Assembly: GCA_031278675.1 (NCBI GenBank) | Contig: JAITJY010000403.1 | Span: 1 to 11,471, forward strand | From: Bifidobacteriaceae bacterium | GTDB taxonomy: Bacteria > Actinomycetota > Actinomycetes > Actinomycetales > WQXJ01 | Length of the DNA: 11,471 nucleotides | Reading direction: 5' to 3' | Part shown: positions 1 to 6,595 of the stretch, piece after piece | How positions within the stretch are numbered: position 1 is the first letter of the stretch | Layout of the letters: the number at the start of each line of letters is the position of its first letter | Program-made: the position numbers and the translations under genes | Notes under the pieces: generated by a model | The model's database searches: none | What the model was told of the DNA's origin: nothing | What the model saw: the letters and a program-made list of their open reading frames with translations, nothing else

Positions 1-2225
1 TCGAGGCGGATTACGTCACCACCGAAGACGGCACCGGTCTGGTACACATCGCTCCGGCCTATGGCGAAGAAGACAAATTGGTGGCGGATGCAACCGGAAT
101 CCAGTTGGTCAACCCGGTCGATCCCGCCGGCAAGTTCACGGCGCCGGTCACCGACTGGGCGGGGCTTGGCGTATTCGAGGCGAACAAGCCGATCACCGCC
201 GCACTCAAAGCCACGCACCAACTGTTGCGGCAGGAAACCTACGAGCATCCGTATCCGCACTGTTGGCGCTGCGACACGCCGTTGATCCAGTACGCGGTCA
301 GTTCTTGGTTTGTTGCAGTCACACAGTTCCGTGACCGGATGGTCGAATTGAATCAGCAAATCGACTGGCATCCAGCGCACGTGCGTGATGGGCAATTCGG
401 GAAATGGCTGGAAGGAGCCCGCGACTGGTCTATTTCCCGCAACCGCTATTGGGGCAGCCCAATTCCGGTATGGGTGTCAGATGATCCGGCCTATCCCAGG
501 GTGGATGTCTATGGTTCGCTAGACGAACTGGAACGGGATTTCGGTGTCCGCCCGACTGACTTGCACCGGCCCGCGATCGACGCCCTGACCAGGGCGAATC
601 CGGATGACCCGACAGGCCGGTCCACCATGCGCCGCGTGCCGGAGGTCCTGGATTGCTGGTTTGAATCAGGGTCAATGCCGTTCGCTCAAGTTCATTACCC
701 CTTCGAGAACCGCGAATGGTTCGAGGAACATTATCCGGGTGATTTCATTGTGGAATACATTGGGCAGACCCGCGGCTGGTTTTACACGCTGCATGTCCTG
801 GCGACTGCGCTGTTCGATAAGCCGAGCTTTAGGACGTGCTTGACGCACGGTATTGTCCTGGGAGATGACGGGCTGAAAATGGCGAAATCGAAGGGGAATT
901 TCCCGGACGTGCGGGAAGTTTTCGAGCGCGACGGCGCGGACGCTATGCGGTGGTTTTTGCTGTCCAGCGCAATCTTGCGGGGCGGGAACCTGGTGGTAAC
1001 AGACGAGCCGATTCGCGATGCCGTCCGCCAGGTTTTGCTGCCCCTGTGGAACACGTGGAGCTTCTTTGCGCTTTATGCTAATTCGGTCAATGGTGGTGCT
1101 GGCTATCAGGCGCGGCGCGTGACGGCGGCGGATTATGCGACCCTCGGCGAATTGGACCGGTATATCCTGGCGCGCACCCGCCGCTTGGTGGAAACAGTAA
1201 CGGAGCAACTTGATAGCTGCCAGATTCCGGAGGCGTGTGAAGCGATCCGTGAATTCTTGGACGCGCTCAATAACTGGTATGTGCGGGAATCGCGGGACCG
1301 TTTCTGGAATGAGGATTTGGCGGCCTTCAATGTCCTTTATACGGTGCTTGAAACTCTGACCCGGGTGGCGGCGCCGCTGGTGCCGATGCTGGCTGAGGAA
1401 ATTTGGCGCGGCCTGACCGGGGGACGGTCGGTGCACCTGCAAGACTGGCCGTCGTTGGCGCCGACCAGCGCGGACGCGGAGGCTTTGACGGAGGCGAATG
1501 CGCTGGTCACAGCCATGGAGCGGGTGCGTGAGGTGTGCTCGGCGGTGTTGTCGATGCGCAAGACGCACGGCGTCAAGGTGCGGCAACCGCTGCGCCGCCT
1601 GGTTGTGGCCGACGAATCCGTGGCGGCCCTGCGACCCTTCGGAGACCTAATCAAAGCTGAAGTAAACGTCAAGGAATTGGTGTTGGCCGAATATTCTGCG
1701 GAAACGGCCCGCGCGCACGGTGTCTATACCAAATTGGAAGTCAACGCGCGGGTGGCTGGTCCCAGGCTTGGCCGAGCGGTGCAGGGCGTGATCCAGGCGG
1801 TCAAGCGGGGCGGCTGGGAGCGCGACGCAGCAGGCGGCGTGGTCGTGGTGACCGCCGACGGCCCCGTCGAGTTGGTCGAAGGCGAATACGCCACCCGGAC
1901 CGTGGTGGAAGACGCCGTCGGGGACCAGATGGCTGCGGTGGTGCTGTCCGGCCGCGCCTTCGCGGTGCTAGAGCTGAAGGTTGATCACGCCCTGGCCGCC
2001 GAAGGCTACGCCCGCGACTTGATCCGCCTGGTCCAAGACGAACGGAAAGCCGCTGGTCTGCATGTTTCCGACAGGATTGACTTGTCGCTGGCCGTGCCGC
2101 GCGGTTGGGTCCACGCGGTGCGCGACCACGCCGAGATGATCCAGCGCGAGACCCTCGCCGTTTCGCTCAACATTGACATCTCCCCGGTCGATGCCGCCGC
2201 CGCTCACGTCGCGAAAGCCACCTAA
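1..2225 (+). CDS. ileS: isoleucyl-tRNA synthetase, 5'-truncated by window edge
   Basis: Cytoplasmic class Ia synthetase that charges tRNA-Ile with isoleucine. The frame is open from base 3 and gives 740 residues; the N-terminal third, with the HIGH motif and most of the editing domain, lies outside the window. Seen at the left edge is the end of the CP1 editing domain (GTGLVHIAPAYGEED, residues 10-24; D24 aligns with the editing aspartate as I recall the family). Next come CWRC (261-272), the DWSISRNRYWGSPIPVW and EYIGQTRGWFYTLHVLATAL blocks, which are diagnostic for IleRS, and the catalytic KMSKS loop, here KMAKS (876-890). The helical anticodon-binding domain follows, then a C-terminal region ending without a Cys-rich zinc finger. 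This is the eukaryote-like form common in actinobacteria, which as a group is often associated with low mupirocin sensitivity (family knowledge, not shown here). It stops with TAA at 2223-2225. The identification is certain; only the KMAKS variant is odd. Confidence 0.97.
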   Translation, partial: EADYVTTEDGTGLVHIAPAYGEEDKLVADATGIQLVNPVDPAGKFTAPVTDWAGLGVFEANKPITAALKATHQLLRQETYEHPYPHCWRCDTPLIQYAVSSWFVAVTQFRDRMVELNQQIDWHPAHVRDGQFGKWLEGARDWSISRNRYWGSPIPVWVSDDPAYPRVDVYGSLDELERDFGVRPTDLHRPAIDALTRANPDDPTGRSTMRRVPEVLDCWFESGSMPFAQVHYPFENREWFEEHYPGDFIVEYIGQTRGWFYTLHVLATALFDKPSFRTCLTHGIVLGDDGLKMAKSKGNFPDVREVFERDGADAMRWFLLSSAILRGGNLVVTDEPIRDAVRQVLLPLWNTWSFFALYANSVNGGAGYQARRVTAADYATLGELDRYILARTRRLVETVTEQLDSCQIPEACEAIREFLDALNNWYVRESRDRFWNEDLAAFNVLYTVLETLTRVAAPLVPMLAEEIWRGLTGGRSVHLQDWPSLAPTSADAEALTEANALVTAMERVREVCSAVLSMRKTHGVKVRQPLRRLVVADESVAALRPFGDLIKAEVNVKELVLAEYSAETARAHGVYTKLEVNARVAGPRLGRAVQGVIQAVKRGGWERDAAGGVVVVTADGPVELVEGEYATRTVVEDAVGDQMAAVVLSGRAFAVLELKVDHALAAEGYARDLIRLVQDERKAAGLHVSDRIDLSLAVPRGWVHAVRDHAEMIQRETLAVSLNIDISPVDAAAAHVAKAT

Positions 2226-2376
2226 CCACCAGGACCGGCCACCCAGTATGCGCCGAGCGGCTATGCGCCGAGCGGCTATGCGCCGACCGGCTATGCGCCG
2301 CCGCCAGAGACGGTGAACCAGGCGACGGCGACGGCGCTTGGTCCGCCAGGCCCTCGCCCGCGTCCCAGCGCCGGTT
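2226..2376 (+). pseudogene. Pro/Tyr-rich coding remnant in the ileS frame, downstream of its stop
   Basis: After the ileS TAA the same frame stays open for 50 codons to a TGA at 2374-2376. It reads as PPGPATQ, then three YAP(S/T)G units, YAPPP and a Pro/Gly/Arg-rich tail. Such Tyr-Pro-rich segments are typical of the disordered ends of bacterial membrane or envelope proteins. There is no ATG in this frame and no ribosome site. A 1-base shift near the end of this stretch would join it to the open frame that runs on to 2544. The simplest reading is debris of a gene broken by rearrangement between ileS and the copper genes. Readthrough of the ileS stop is a less likely alternative. Confidence 0.3.
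2247..2306 (+). repeat. 15-bp tandem direct repeat, about 3.6 copies
   Basis: The unit TATGCGCCGAGCGGC occurs at 2247-2261 and 2262-2276 exactly, at 2277-2291 with one change (GAC for GAG), and at 2292-2306 as a degenerate copy whose first nine bases match. The period is a whole number of codons, so every frame gives a five-residue peptide repeat; the frame continuing from ileS gives YAPSG. The first two copies are identical, which points to recent duplication or slippage. Confidence 0.9.
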
Positions 2377-2544
2377 GACTATACGGCGGTGTGGCGGGCG
2401 GAACTGGGGGTGATGCGTGCGGGGGTGCTCAGCGTGGGCCGGTGGGCCGGCGTCCTGGAGCAAGGCGGAAACCCACCGGCGGTGATGAAAGTCATCGGCA
2501 CCAAGGTGCCGCATGGCGCCTGGGACCCGCAGCGGCGCGGTTAG
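2338..2544 (+). CDS. doubtful small ORF, 68 residues, no recognised family
   Basis: This open frame starts at TTG and encodes 68 residues. Its central part (DYTAVWRAELGVMRAGVLSV, then GRWAGVLEQGGNPPAVMKVI) has a protein-like, amphipathic-helix composition, unlike the Arg-rich shadows around it. The TAG stop (2542-2544) overlaps the TAA of the convergent copA gene (2541-2543). I see no Shine-Dalgarno motif before TTG 2338 or before the internal GTG and ATG codons. It may be the C-terminal end of the same broken gene as the Tyr-Pro repeat stretch just upstream, one frame away. I do not recognise the family, and it may not be expressed. No T-rich terminator hairpin is visible between ileS and copA. 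One 9-bp inverted pair (2438-2446 with 2472-2480) lies inside this ORF. Confidence 0.22.
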   Translation: MVRQALARVPAPVDYTAVWRAELGVMRAGVLSVGRWAGVLEQGGNPPAVMKVIGTKVPHGAWDPQRRG

Positions 2545-4937
2545 TTGGACCAGGCCTTGAAGCGGCGCAGCCGGAGCGAGTTCGAGACCACAAAGATCGA
2601 ACTCAACGCCATGGCGAGCCCCGCAATCATGGGGTTGAGCAGCCCAAATGCCGCCAGCGGCAAGGCCGCAGTGTTGTAAGCGAAGGCCCAGAACAGATTC
2701 GATTTGATGATCCTGAGTGTTGCCTGGGACAGGCGGATCGCATCAGGCACAGTCCGCAGGTCGCCCCGGACCAAGGTGAGGTCCGAAGCCTCGATCGCCG
2801 CGTCCGCACCGGTTCCCATCGCCATCCCCAAATTGGCCTGAGCGAGCGCCGGCGCATCATTGATGCCATCGCCCACCATTGCCACTTTGGCGCCCTCAGC
2901 CTGCAACTGCTTGATCACGTCAACCTTTTGACCAGGTAAAACACCGGCGATCACCCGGTCAATCCCGACCGCCGCCGCGACCGCTTTGGCCGCCCGGGCG
3001 TTGTCTCCGCTCAGCAGCACCGGCGTCATCCCGAGCTGCTTCAGTTCCGCGACAGCCTGCGCCGAGGTCGGTTTCGGCGCATCCGCCACCGCGATCACCC
3101 CGCGCACCCGCCCATCCCAGCCGACGGCCACGACCGTTTGCCCCAAGTCCTGCCCTTGCCCGATGCCGTCTTCCAACCCCTCGTGCACCACCAAGCCTTG
3201 GGCGGTCAGCCAGTCGGGCTTGCCCGCGAAGACCTCGGTGCCGCAGACCACCCCGTGGACGCCTTGGCCCGGTACGGAGACAAACCCGTCCGGGACCGGC
3301 AAGTTGTGTGCTGGGCCCGCAGCATCAGCCAGGGCGGCTGCGGCGTGCTGGGCCACGGCTACGGCTACCGGGTGGGTCGAAGCGGATTCGACAGCCCCGG
3401 CGCGGCGGGCAAACTCGGCCGGGTCTTGGCCCCGGGCCAGGAACTGGCCAGCCACGCTCATGCGCCCAGTAGTAATGGTGCCGGTCTTGTCCAATGCAAC
3501 CGTGTCGATCTGACGGACCGCCTCAAGGACCTCCGGCCCCTTGATCAAGATCCCGAGTCCGGCGCCCCGGCCAGTGCCGACCAGCAAAGCAGTCGGCGTT
3601 GCGAGGCCCAGTGCACACGGGCAGGCGATGATCAACACGGCGACTGCCGCCGTAAACGAGCGCGCGGCATCTTGCGTCACAATCAACCAAGCCACCAGCG
3701 TGACCAGGGCAAGGCCCACCACAATCGGGACGAACACCGCCGAAACCTTATCCGCCAAACGCTGCACCCGGGCCTTGCCGCTCTGCGCATTCGACACCAG
3801 CCGTGCGATCTGGGCCAACGCAGTGTCTGCCCCGACCCGCGTGGCACGCACCACCAGCCGACCCTCGACCGCGATGGTCGCGCCCGTCACGTTGTCGCCA
3901 GGGCCGGCCTCCACCGGGACCGATTCGCCGGTCAGCAGCGACGCGTCGACCGCTGAGGCGCCCCGGATCACCTCGCCATCCGTGGCGATCTTCTCGCCGG
4001 GGTGAACCAGGAACAGATCACCCACCTTGAGTGATCCGATCGGGACGCGGTGTTCCGGCCCGTCAGGGCCATCCGGGAGCAGCGTGACATCCTTCGCGCC
4101 CAGATCAAGCAGCGCGCGGAGCGCTGCTCCCGAACGCCGCTTGGCCCGCGCCTGGAGATAGTTCCCTGTCAGGATGAACACCGTGACCGCAGATGCGACC
4201 TCAAGGTAGATCTCGGCCCGGCCACCGCCCGTCCAGCTAAACTCCATCCGCATCCCGGGCATCCCCGCACCGCCCAAGAACAAAGCCCACAGCGACCAAA
4301 GGAACGCTGCGCTCACCCCTATCGAGATCAGCGTGTTCATGTTGGCCAGCCCGTGGCGCGCCGCCTTCCACGCCGATTGGTGGAACGGCCACGCGCCCCA
4401 GACCACCACAGGCGCCGCCAATGTCAGTGATAACCATTGCCAATAGGTGAACTGCAGCGGCGGGATCATCGCTAGCAGCACCACCGGTGCTGCTAGCACA
4501 GCGCAGACGATCACCCGGTGCCGGAGACGCAGTGTCGGGTCACCCGGTTCCAGCGCCGCCGCGGCCGGCTCCATCCCGTCCATGTCAGCCATCCCGGGCA
4601 GCTCTTGCATCTGCGGGCCCGGCCCGCCTGGGTCTGGCTCAGCCCCGGTGGCCCGGTCGGATGCAACGCCAGGGGATGGGGCTGGGGGTTGGGCGGTCGG
4701 CATCGGGCGGCGGATCTGACGTGCGCCGTAACCGGCGGCTTCCACGGCCTTGATCAAGTCTTCGGCTGTGGCCGGCCCGCTGACTTCAACTGCGGCGGTC
4801 TCGAGGACCAGGTTGACGCTGGCTTGGACACCTTCGATGCGGTTCAGCTTCTTCTCGATCCGGGCAGCGCAGGCGGCGCACGTCATCCCGGTGAGCGCTA
4901 GATCAACTGTGCGGATCGGAGTGTCGGTCGCGGCCAT
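2541..4937 (-). CDS. copA: copper-translocating P1B-type ATPase, CopA-like
   Basis: Membrane pump that uses ATP to export Cu(I) from the cytoplasm; 798 residues, a normal length for one N-terminal HMA domain. In order: HMA domain with GMTCAAC (Cys20, Cys23); a linker rich in Pro, Gly and Met (about 75-130); transmembrane helices from about 141; actuator TGES (336-339); ion-channel CPC (439-441); phosphorylation motif DKTGT (Asp483); HP motif of the nucleotide domain (522-523); hinge GDGINDAP (689-696). Tyr754-Asn755 in the seventh helix and Met776 with Ser779-Ser780 in the eighth match the Cu(I)/Ag(I) subgroup signature (family knowledge), so Zn or Cd transport is unlikely. The start ATG has a purine-rich AAGAAAG six bases upstream. 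It lies 70 bp downstream of the HMA/SafE/cupredoxin gene on the same strand and is probably its operon partner. Direction of transport is inferred from the family. Confidence 0.95.
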   Translation of the reverse strand: MAATDTPIRTVDLALTGMTCAACAARIEKKLNRIEGVQASVNLVLETAAVEVSGPATAEDLIKAVEAAGYGARQIRRPMPTAQPPAPSPGVASDRATGAEPDPGGPGPQMQELPGMADMDGMEPAAAALEPGDPTLRLRHRVIVCAVLAAPVVLLAMIPPLQFTYWQWLSLTLAAPVVVWGAWPFHQSAWKAARHGLANMNTLISIGVSAAFLWSLWALFLGGAGMPGMRMEFSWTGGGRAEIYLEVASAVTVFILTGNYLQARAKRRSGAALRALLDLGAKDVTLLPDGPDGPEHRVPIGSLKVGDLFLVHPGEKIATDGEVIRGASAVDASLLTGESVPVEAGPGDNVTGATIAVEGRLVVRATRVGADTALAQIARLVSNAQSGKARVQRLADKVSAVFVPIVVGLALVTLVAWLIVTQDAARSFTAAVAVLIIACPCALGLATPTALLVGTGRGAGLGILIKGPEVLEAVRQIDTVALDKTGTITTGRMSVAGQFLARGQDPAEFARRAGAVESASTHPVAVAVAQHAAAALADAAGPAHNLPVPDGFVSVPGQGVHGVVCGTEVFAGKPDWLTAQGLVVHEGLEDGIGQGQDLGQTVVAVGWDGRVRGVIAVADAPKPTSAQAVAELKQLGMTPVLLSGDNARAAKAVAAAVGIDRVIAGVLPGQKVDVIKQLQAEGAKVAMVGDGINDAPALAQANLGMAMGTGADAAIEASDLTLVRGDLRTVPDAIRLSQATLRIIKSNLFWAFAYNTAALPLAAFGLLNPMIAGLAMALSSIFVVSNSLRLRRFKAWSN
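4471..4497. repeat. perfect 12-bp inverted repeat with 3-nt loop inside copA
   Basis: GCTAGCAGCACC (4471-4482), loop ACC, then GGTGCTGCTAGC (4486-4497): all twelve pairs match. It lies in the copA reading frame, over codons for residues about 147-156 in the first membrane helix, roughly 440 nt into the gene. The copA mRNA could form a stable hairpin here. No T-run follows on either strand, so it is not a standard terminator. It may be accidental, helped by repeated Ala, Val and Leu codons. Confidence 0.8.
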
Positions 4938-4943
4938 GTGTGT

Positions 4944-4950
4944 CTTTCTT
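4944..4950 (-). promoter_or_regulatory. probable copA ribosome binding site
   Basis: The minus strand reads AAGAAAG, then six bases, then the copA ATG at 4937-4935. It is purine-rich rather than a strong GGAGG, but it is the best match near the first Met, and the protein begins at a normal distance before the HMA domain. The 70-bp gap to the upstream stop shows no clear terminator, which fits cotranscription. Confidence 0.5.
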
Positions 4951-5007
4951 GGTCGGGGCGGGCGGACGGGCCCACCCTGTGGTTAACCATTACGGGACGC
5001 TGGATAT

Positions 5008-6516
5008 TCAACCAGCCTCAGGGGGAGCTTCAATAACATCGATCTGGGCCGGGGCCATGCCCATGCCGCAGGTGTAATGCAGGGTACCGACTGCGGTCGG
5101 GGTGAACTCGAACACGTTTACGCCGTCTTGCAGGTTGACCGTGCCCAACCCCATCGCCTCCAGGTTCATCGACGACGTGCAAGACAGCGCCTGGGAATCG
5201 ACTTCCCAGCGCACCGGGCGATCCACATAAACCGTGGCGACCCGCGGCGTGTAGCCGCGCCCATCTTGGATGGTGCGGACAACTTGGTAGCCGGCATAGT
5301 CGGTCACGTTATCGGAGCGGACCGTTGCCGCCGGGGCGGGCGGCCCCGCAAACCAGCTAGGCCGCAGGATCTGGGCGGCGCCCACCAGGTTGACCAGCGC
5401 AAACGCGCAAACTGCGACCCCCACCAGACGGAACAGATGCACCGCAGTGCGCGTCTTCGAGATAGCGCCGAGCGATCCCAGCGCGCCTATGGCGACCAGG
5501 CCCGGCGTGGTGCCCAAAGCGAACACGGCCATGATCGCGCCGGCGCGCACCGGGCTGCCGCTGGCCAGCGCGTAGACCTGGACCGCTTGAGTGAAACCGC
5601 ATGGCAAGAAGAAACTGGCCGCGCCCAACGCGGCTGTGGCCCAATGGCGGTAGTTCTTGGTTGCGGACTTAGGCGCGGCTGAGGCGCGCCGGGTGGCCCG
5701 GTCAGCTAGGTCGTTGGGGTCCTCGGGGCTGTTCGGGTCGTCCGGATCGTTGGGGTCGCCAGCGCGCTGCGCGAAGGCGCCCCAAGCAGCGGGCAGCGTC
5801 AGGGTAAACCGGCTCAGGCGTGGCGCCAATTCGGTCAGCCTCAGCCCGAGCAAGCCCATGACCAGGCCAACTATGATCATTGTGAGGGCCAGCCAGTGTG
5901 CGTTGAGTTGGAAAGAACTGCCTAAGGCGCCCAGGCCGGCGCCCAGCACGCCGAATCCAACCACTCGTCCTAGATTGAACATCCATTGGGGGCGCAGCCG
6001 CTGGGCGGCCGTGCCCCCGGGGTGCGCCTTAGCAAACCGAGCGCTGACGCTGAGGACCAGCCCGCCCACGAGCGCCATGCAGGTCGAGACGGATGCGACC
6101 ACTCCTAATGCGAAGACCAGCGCCAACGCGCCGCCAAACGCATTGGTCGAAGCATCCAGCCGGTTGGTTAGGTCGGTCAATCCGAGCGCCGCTGCCCCCC
6201 ACAGCAACACCACCATCACCGCCGTGCCGATGGCGGCATCCAACCAAACGGACCGGTCCGCCGAGACCACCGGCAGCGCCCGCCGCCCCAGTTCATACCC
6301 GGCCGCCTGGAGCGCCTGATCCAGTTTTTCGCGGCCCACCGGCCGCGCCGCGATCACCGTCACCTCGCCCTTCGCCAGGTTCGCCTTCGCCTGGTCAACC
6401 CCGTCCACGCGTTTGAGCGCCTTGGCGACCCGCACCTCGCAGGCTTTGCACGTCATGCCGCTCACCGGGAGCCGGATCTCAATCCGGGAGGTCTTCGGGG
6501 GAGGAATTGCCACCAT
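5008..6516 (-). CDS. HMA / SafE-DsbD_2-like membrane / cupredoxin fusion, probable copper-handling protein
   Basis: A protein of 502 residues in three parts. Residues 11-75 form an HMA domain with GMTCKAC (Cys23, Cys26), which binds Cu(I) in related proteins. Residues about 91-382 hold seven predicted membrane helices of the TauE/SafE or DsbD_2 (UreH-like) type, with Cys146 in helix 2 (STCMALVGG), Cys306 in helix 5 (FFLPCGFTQ) and Cys370 in helix 7. Residues about 400-497 form a cupredoxin-like domain: CTSSM (Cys446, Met450) and HYTCGMGM (His480, Cys483, Met485, Met487) are likely copper ligands. An odd number of helices puts the HMA inside and the cupredoxin outside. An acidic Asn-Asp-Pro linker (253-270) sits on the cytoplasmic side between helices 4 and 5. 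It is first in the operon, ahead of copA. As far as I recall, this domain combination appears in databases without an experimentally defined role. Sulfite export is unlikely; a role in copper transfer or export, or copper delivery to an external protein, is inferred. Confidence 0.88.
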   Translation of the reverse strand: MVAIPPPKTSRIEIRLPVSGMTCKACEVRVAKALKRVDGVDQAKANLAKGEVTVIAARPVGREKLDQALQAAGYELGRRALPVVSADRSVWLDAAIGTAVMVVLLWGAAALGLTDLTNRLDASTNAFGGALALVFALGVVASVSTCMALVGGLVLSVSARFAKAHPGGTAAQRLRPQWMFNLGRVVGFGVLGAGLGALGSSFQLNAHWLALTMIIVGLVMGLLGLRLTELAPRLSRFTLTLPAAWGAFAQRAGDPNDPDDPNSPEDPNDLADRATRRASAAPKSATKNYRHWATAALGAASFFLPCGFTQAVQVYALASGSPVRAGAIMAVFALGTTPGLVAIGALGSLGAISKTRTAVHLFRLVGVAVCAFALVNLVGAAQILRPSWFAGPPAPAATVRSDNVTDYAGYQVVRTIQDGRGYTPRVATVYVDRPVRWEVDSQALSCTSSMNLEAMGLGTVNLQDGVNVFEFTPTAVGTLHYTCGMGMAPAQIDVIEAPPEAG

Positions 6517-6522
6517 GGAGCA

Positions 6523-6529
6523 CCACCTT
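6523..6529 (-). promoter_or_regulatory. ribosome binding site of the HMA/SafE/cupredoxin gene
   Basis: The minus strand reads AAGGTGG, six bases before ATG 6516-6514. This is a good Shine-Dalgarno match at the right spacing. It supports this Met as the start over the GTG that is the next codon, and places the HMA domain right at the N-terminus. Confidence 0.7.
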
Positions 6530-6563
6530 ACGGGCGCCGCGTCAACAAAGGCCGCACCAAACC

Positions 6564-6580
6564 ATCAAGATTCGATCAAG
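6564..6580 (+). promoter_or_regulatory. candidate response-regulator operator: two ATCAAG half-sites, 11-bp period
   Basis: ATCAAG occurs at 6564-6569 and again at 6575-6580, so the two copies are 11 bp apart and on the same DNA face. OmpR/PhoB-family regulators bind head-to-tail dimers on direct repeats of this spacing (family knowledge), and the adjacent gene encodes such a regulator. A further TCAA lies at 6542-6545, out of exact phase. The site is between the divergent starts, so it could serve both operons. The motif is short and the assignment is inference. Confidence 0.4.
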
Positions 6581-6595
6581 GAACGGCCACCCGGG

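Larger units (their letters stand above)
6517..6595. promoter_or_regulatory. divergent control region between copper operon and two-component genes
   Basis: This 79-bp gap separates the start of the HMA/SafE/cupredoxin gene (minus strand) from the regulator start (plus strand), so both promoters must lie in it or extend slightly into coding DNA. On the minus strand a TTGACG resembling a -35 box can be read at 6538-6543, but I find no good -10 at 16-18 bp. On the plus strand no convincing -10/-35 pair is visible. No CsoR- or CopY-type palindrome is apparent. The main structure is a pair of ATCAAG half-sites at 6564-6580. Confidence 0.6.

Noticed and set aside
672..1586. Long minus-strand open frame opposite ileS (304 codons)
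   Set aside because: It lies entirely within ileS, has Arg/His/Gln-rich composition and no recognisable domain; typical shadow of a GC-rich gene.
2438..2480. 9-bp inverted pair (GCCGGTGGG / CCCACCGGC) between ileS and copA as a terminator
   Set aside because: The 25-nt loop is long and no T-run follows on either strand; weak support only.
4981..4988. GGTTAACC palindrome between the fusion gene and copA as an operator
   Set aside because: Only 8 bp, single copy, no flanking symmetry; chance is likely.
5008..6516. Fusion protein as a sulfite or sulfonate exporter (TauE/SafE name)
   Set aside because: The HMA and cupredoxin domains and the copA neighbour point to copper; the TauE/SafE label reflects only membrane-domain similarity.
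6413..6595. Upstream extension of the response regulator to an ATG at 6413
   Set aside because: It would overlap the divergent gene by about 100 bp and adds a non-domain sequence; ATG 6596 fits the family.
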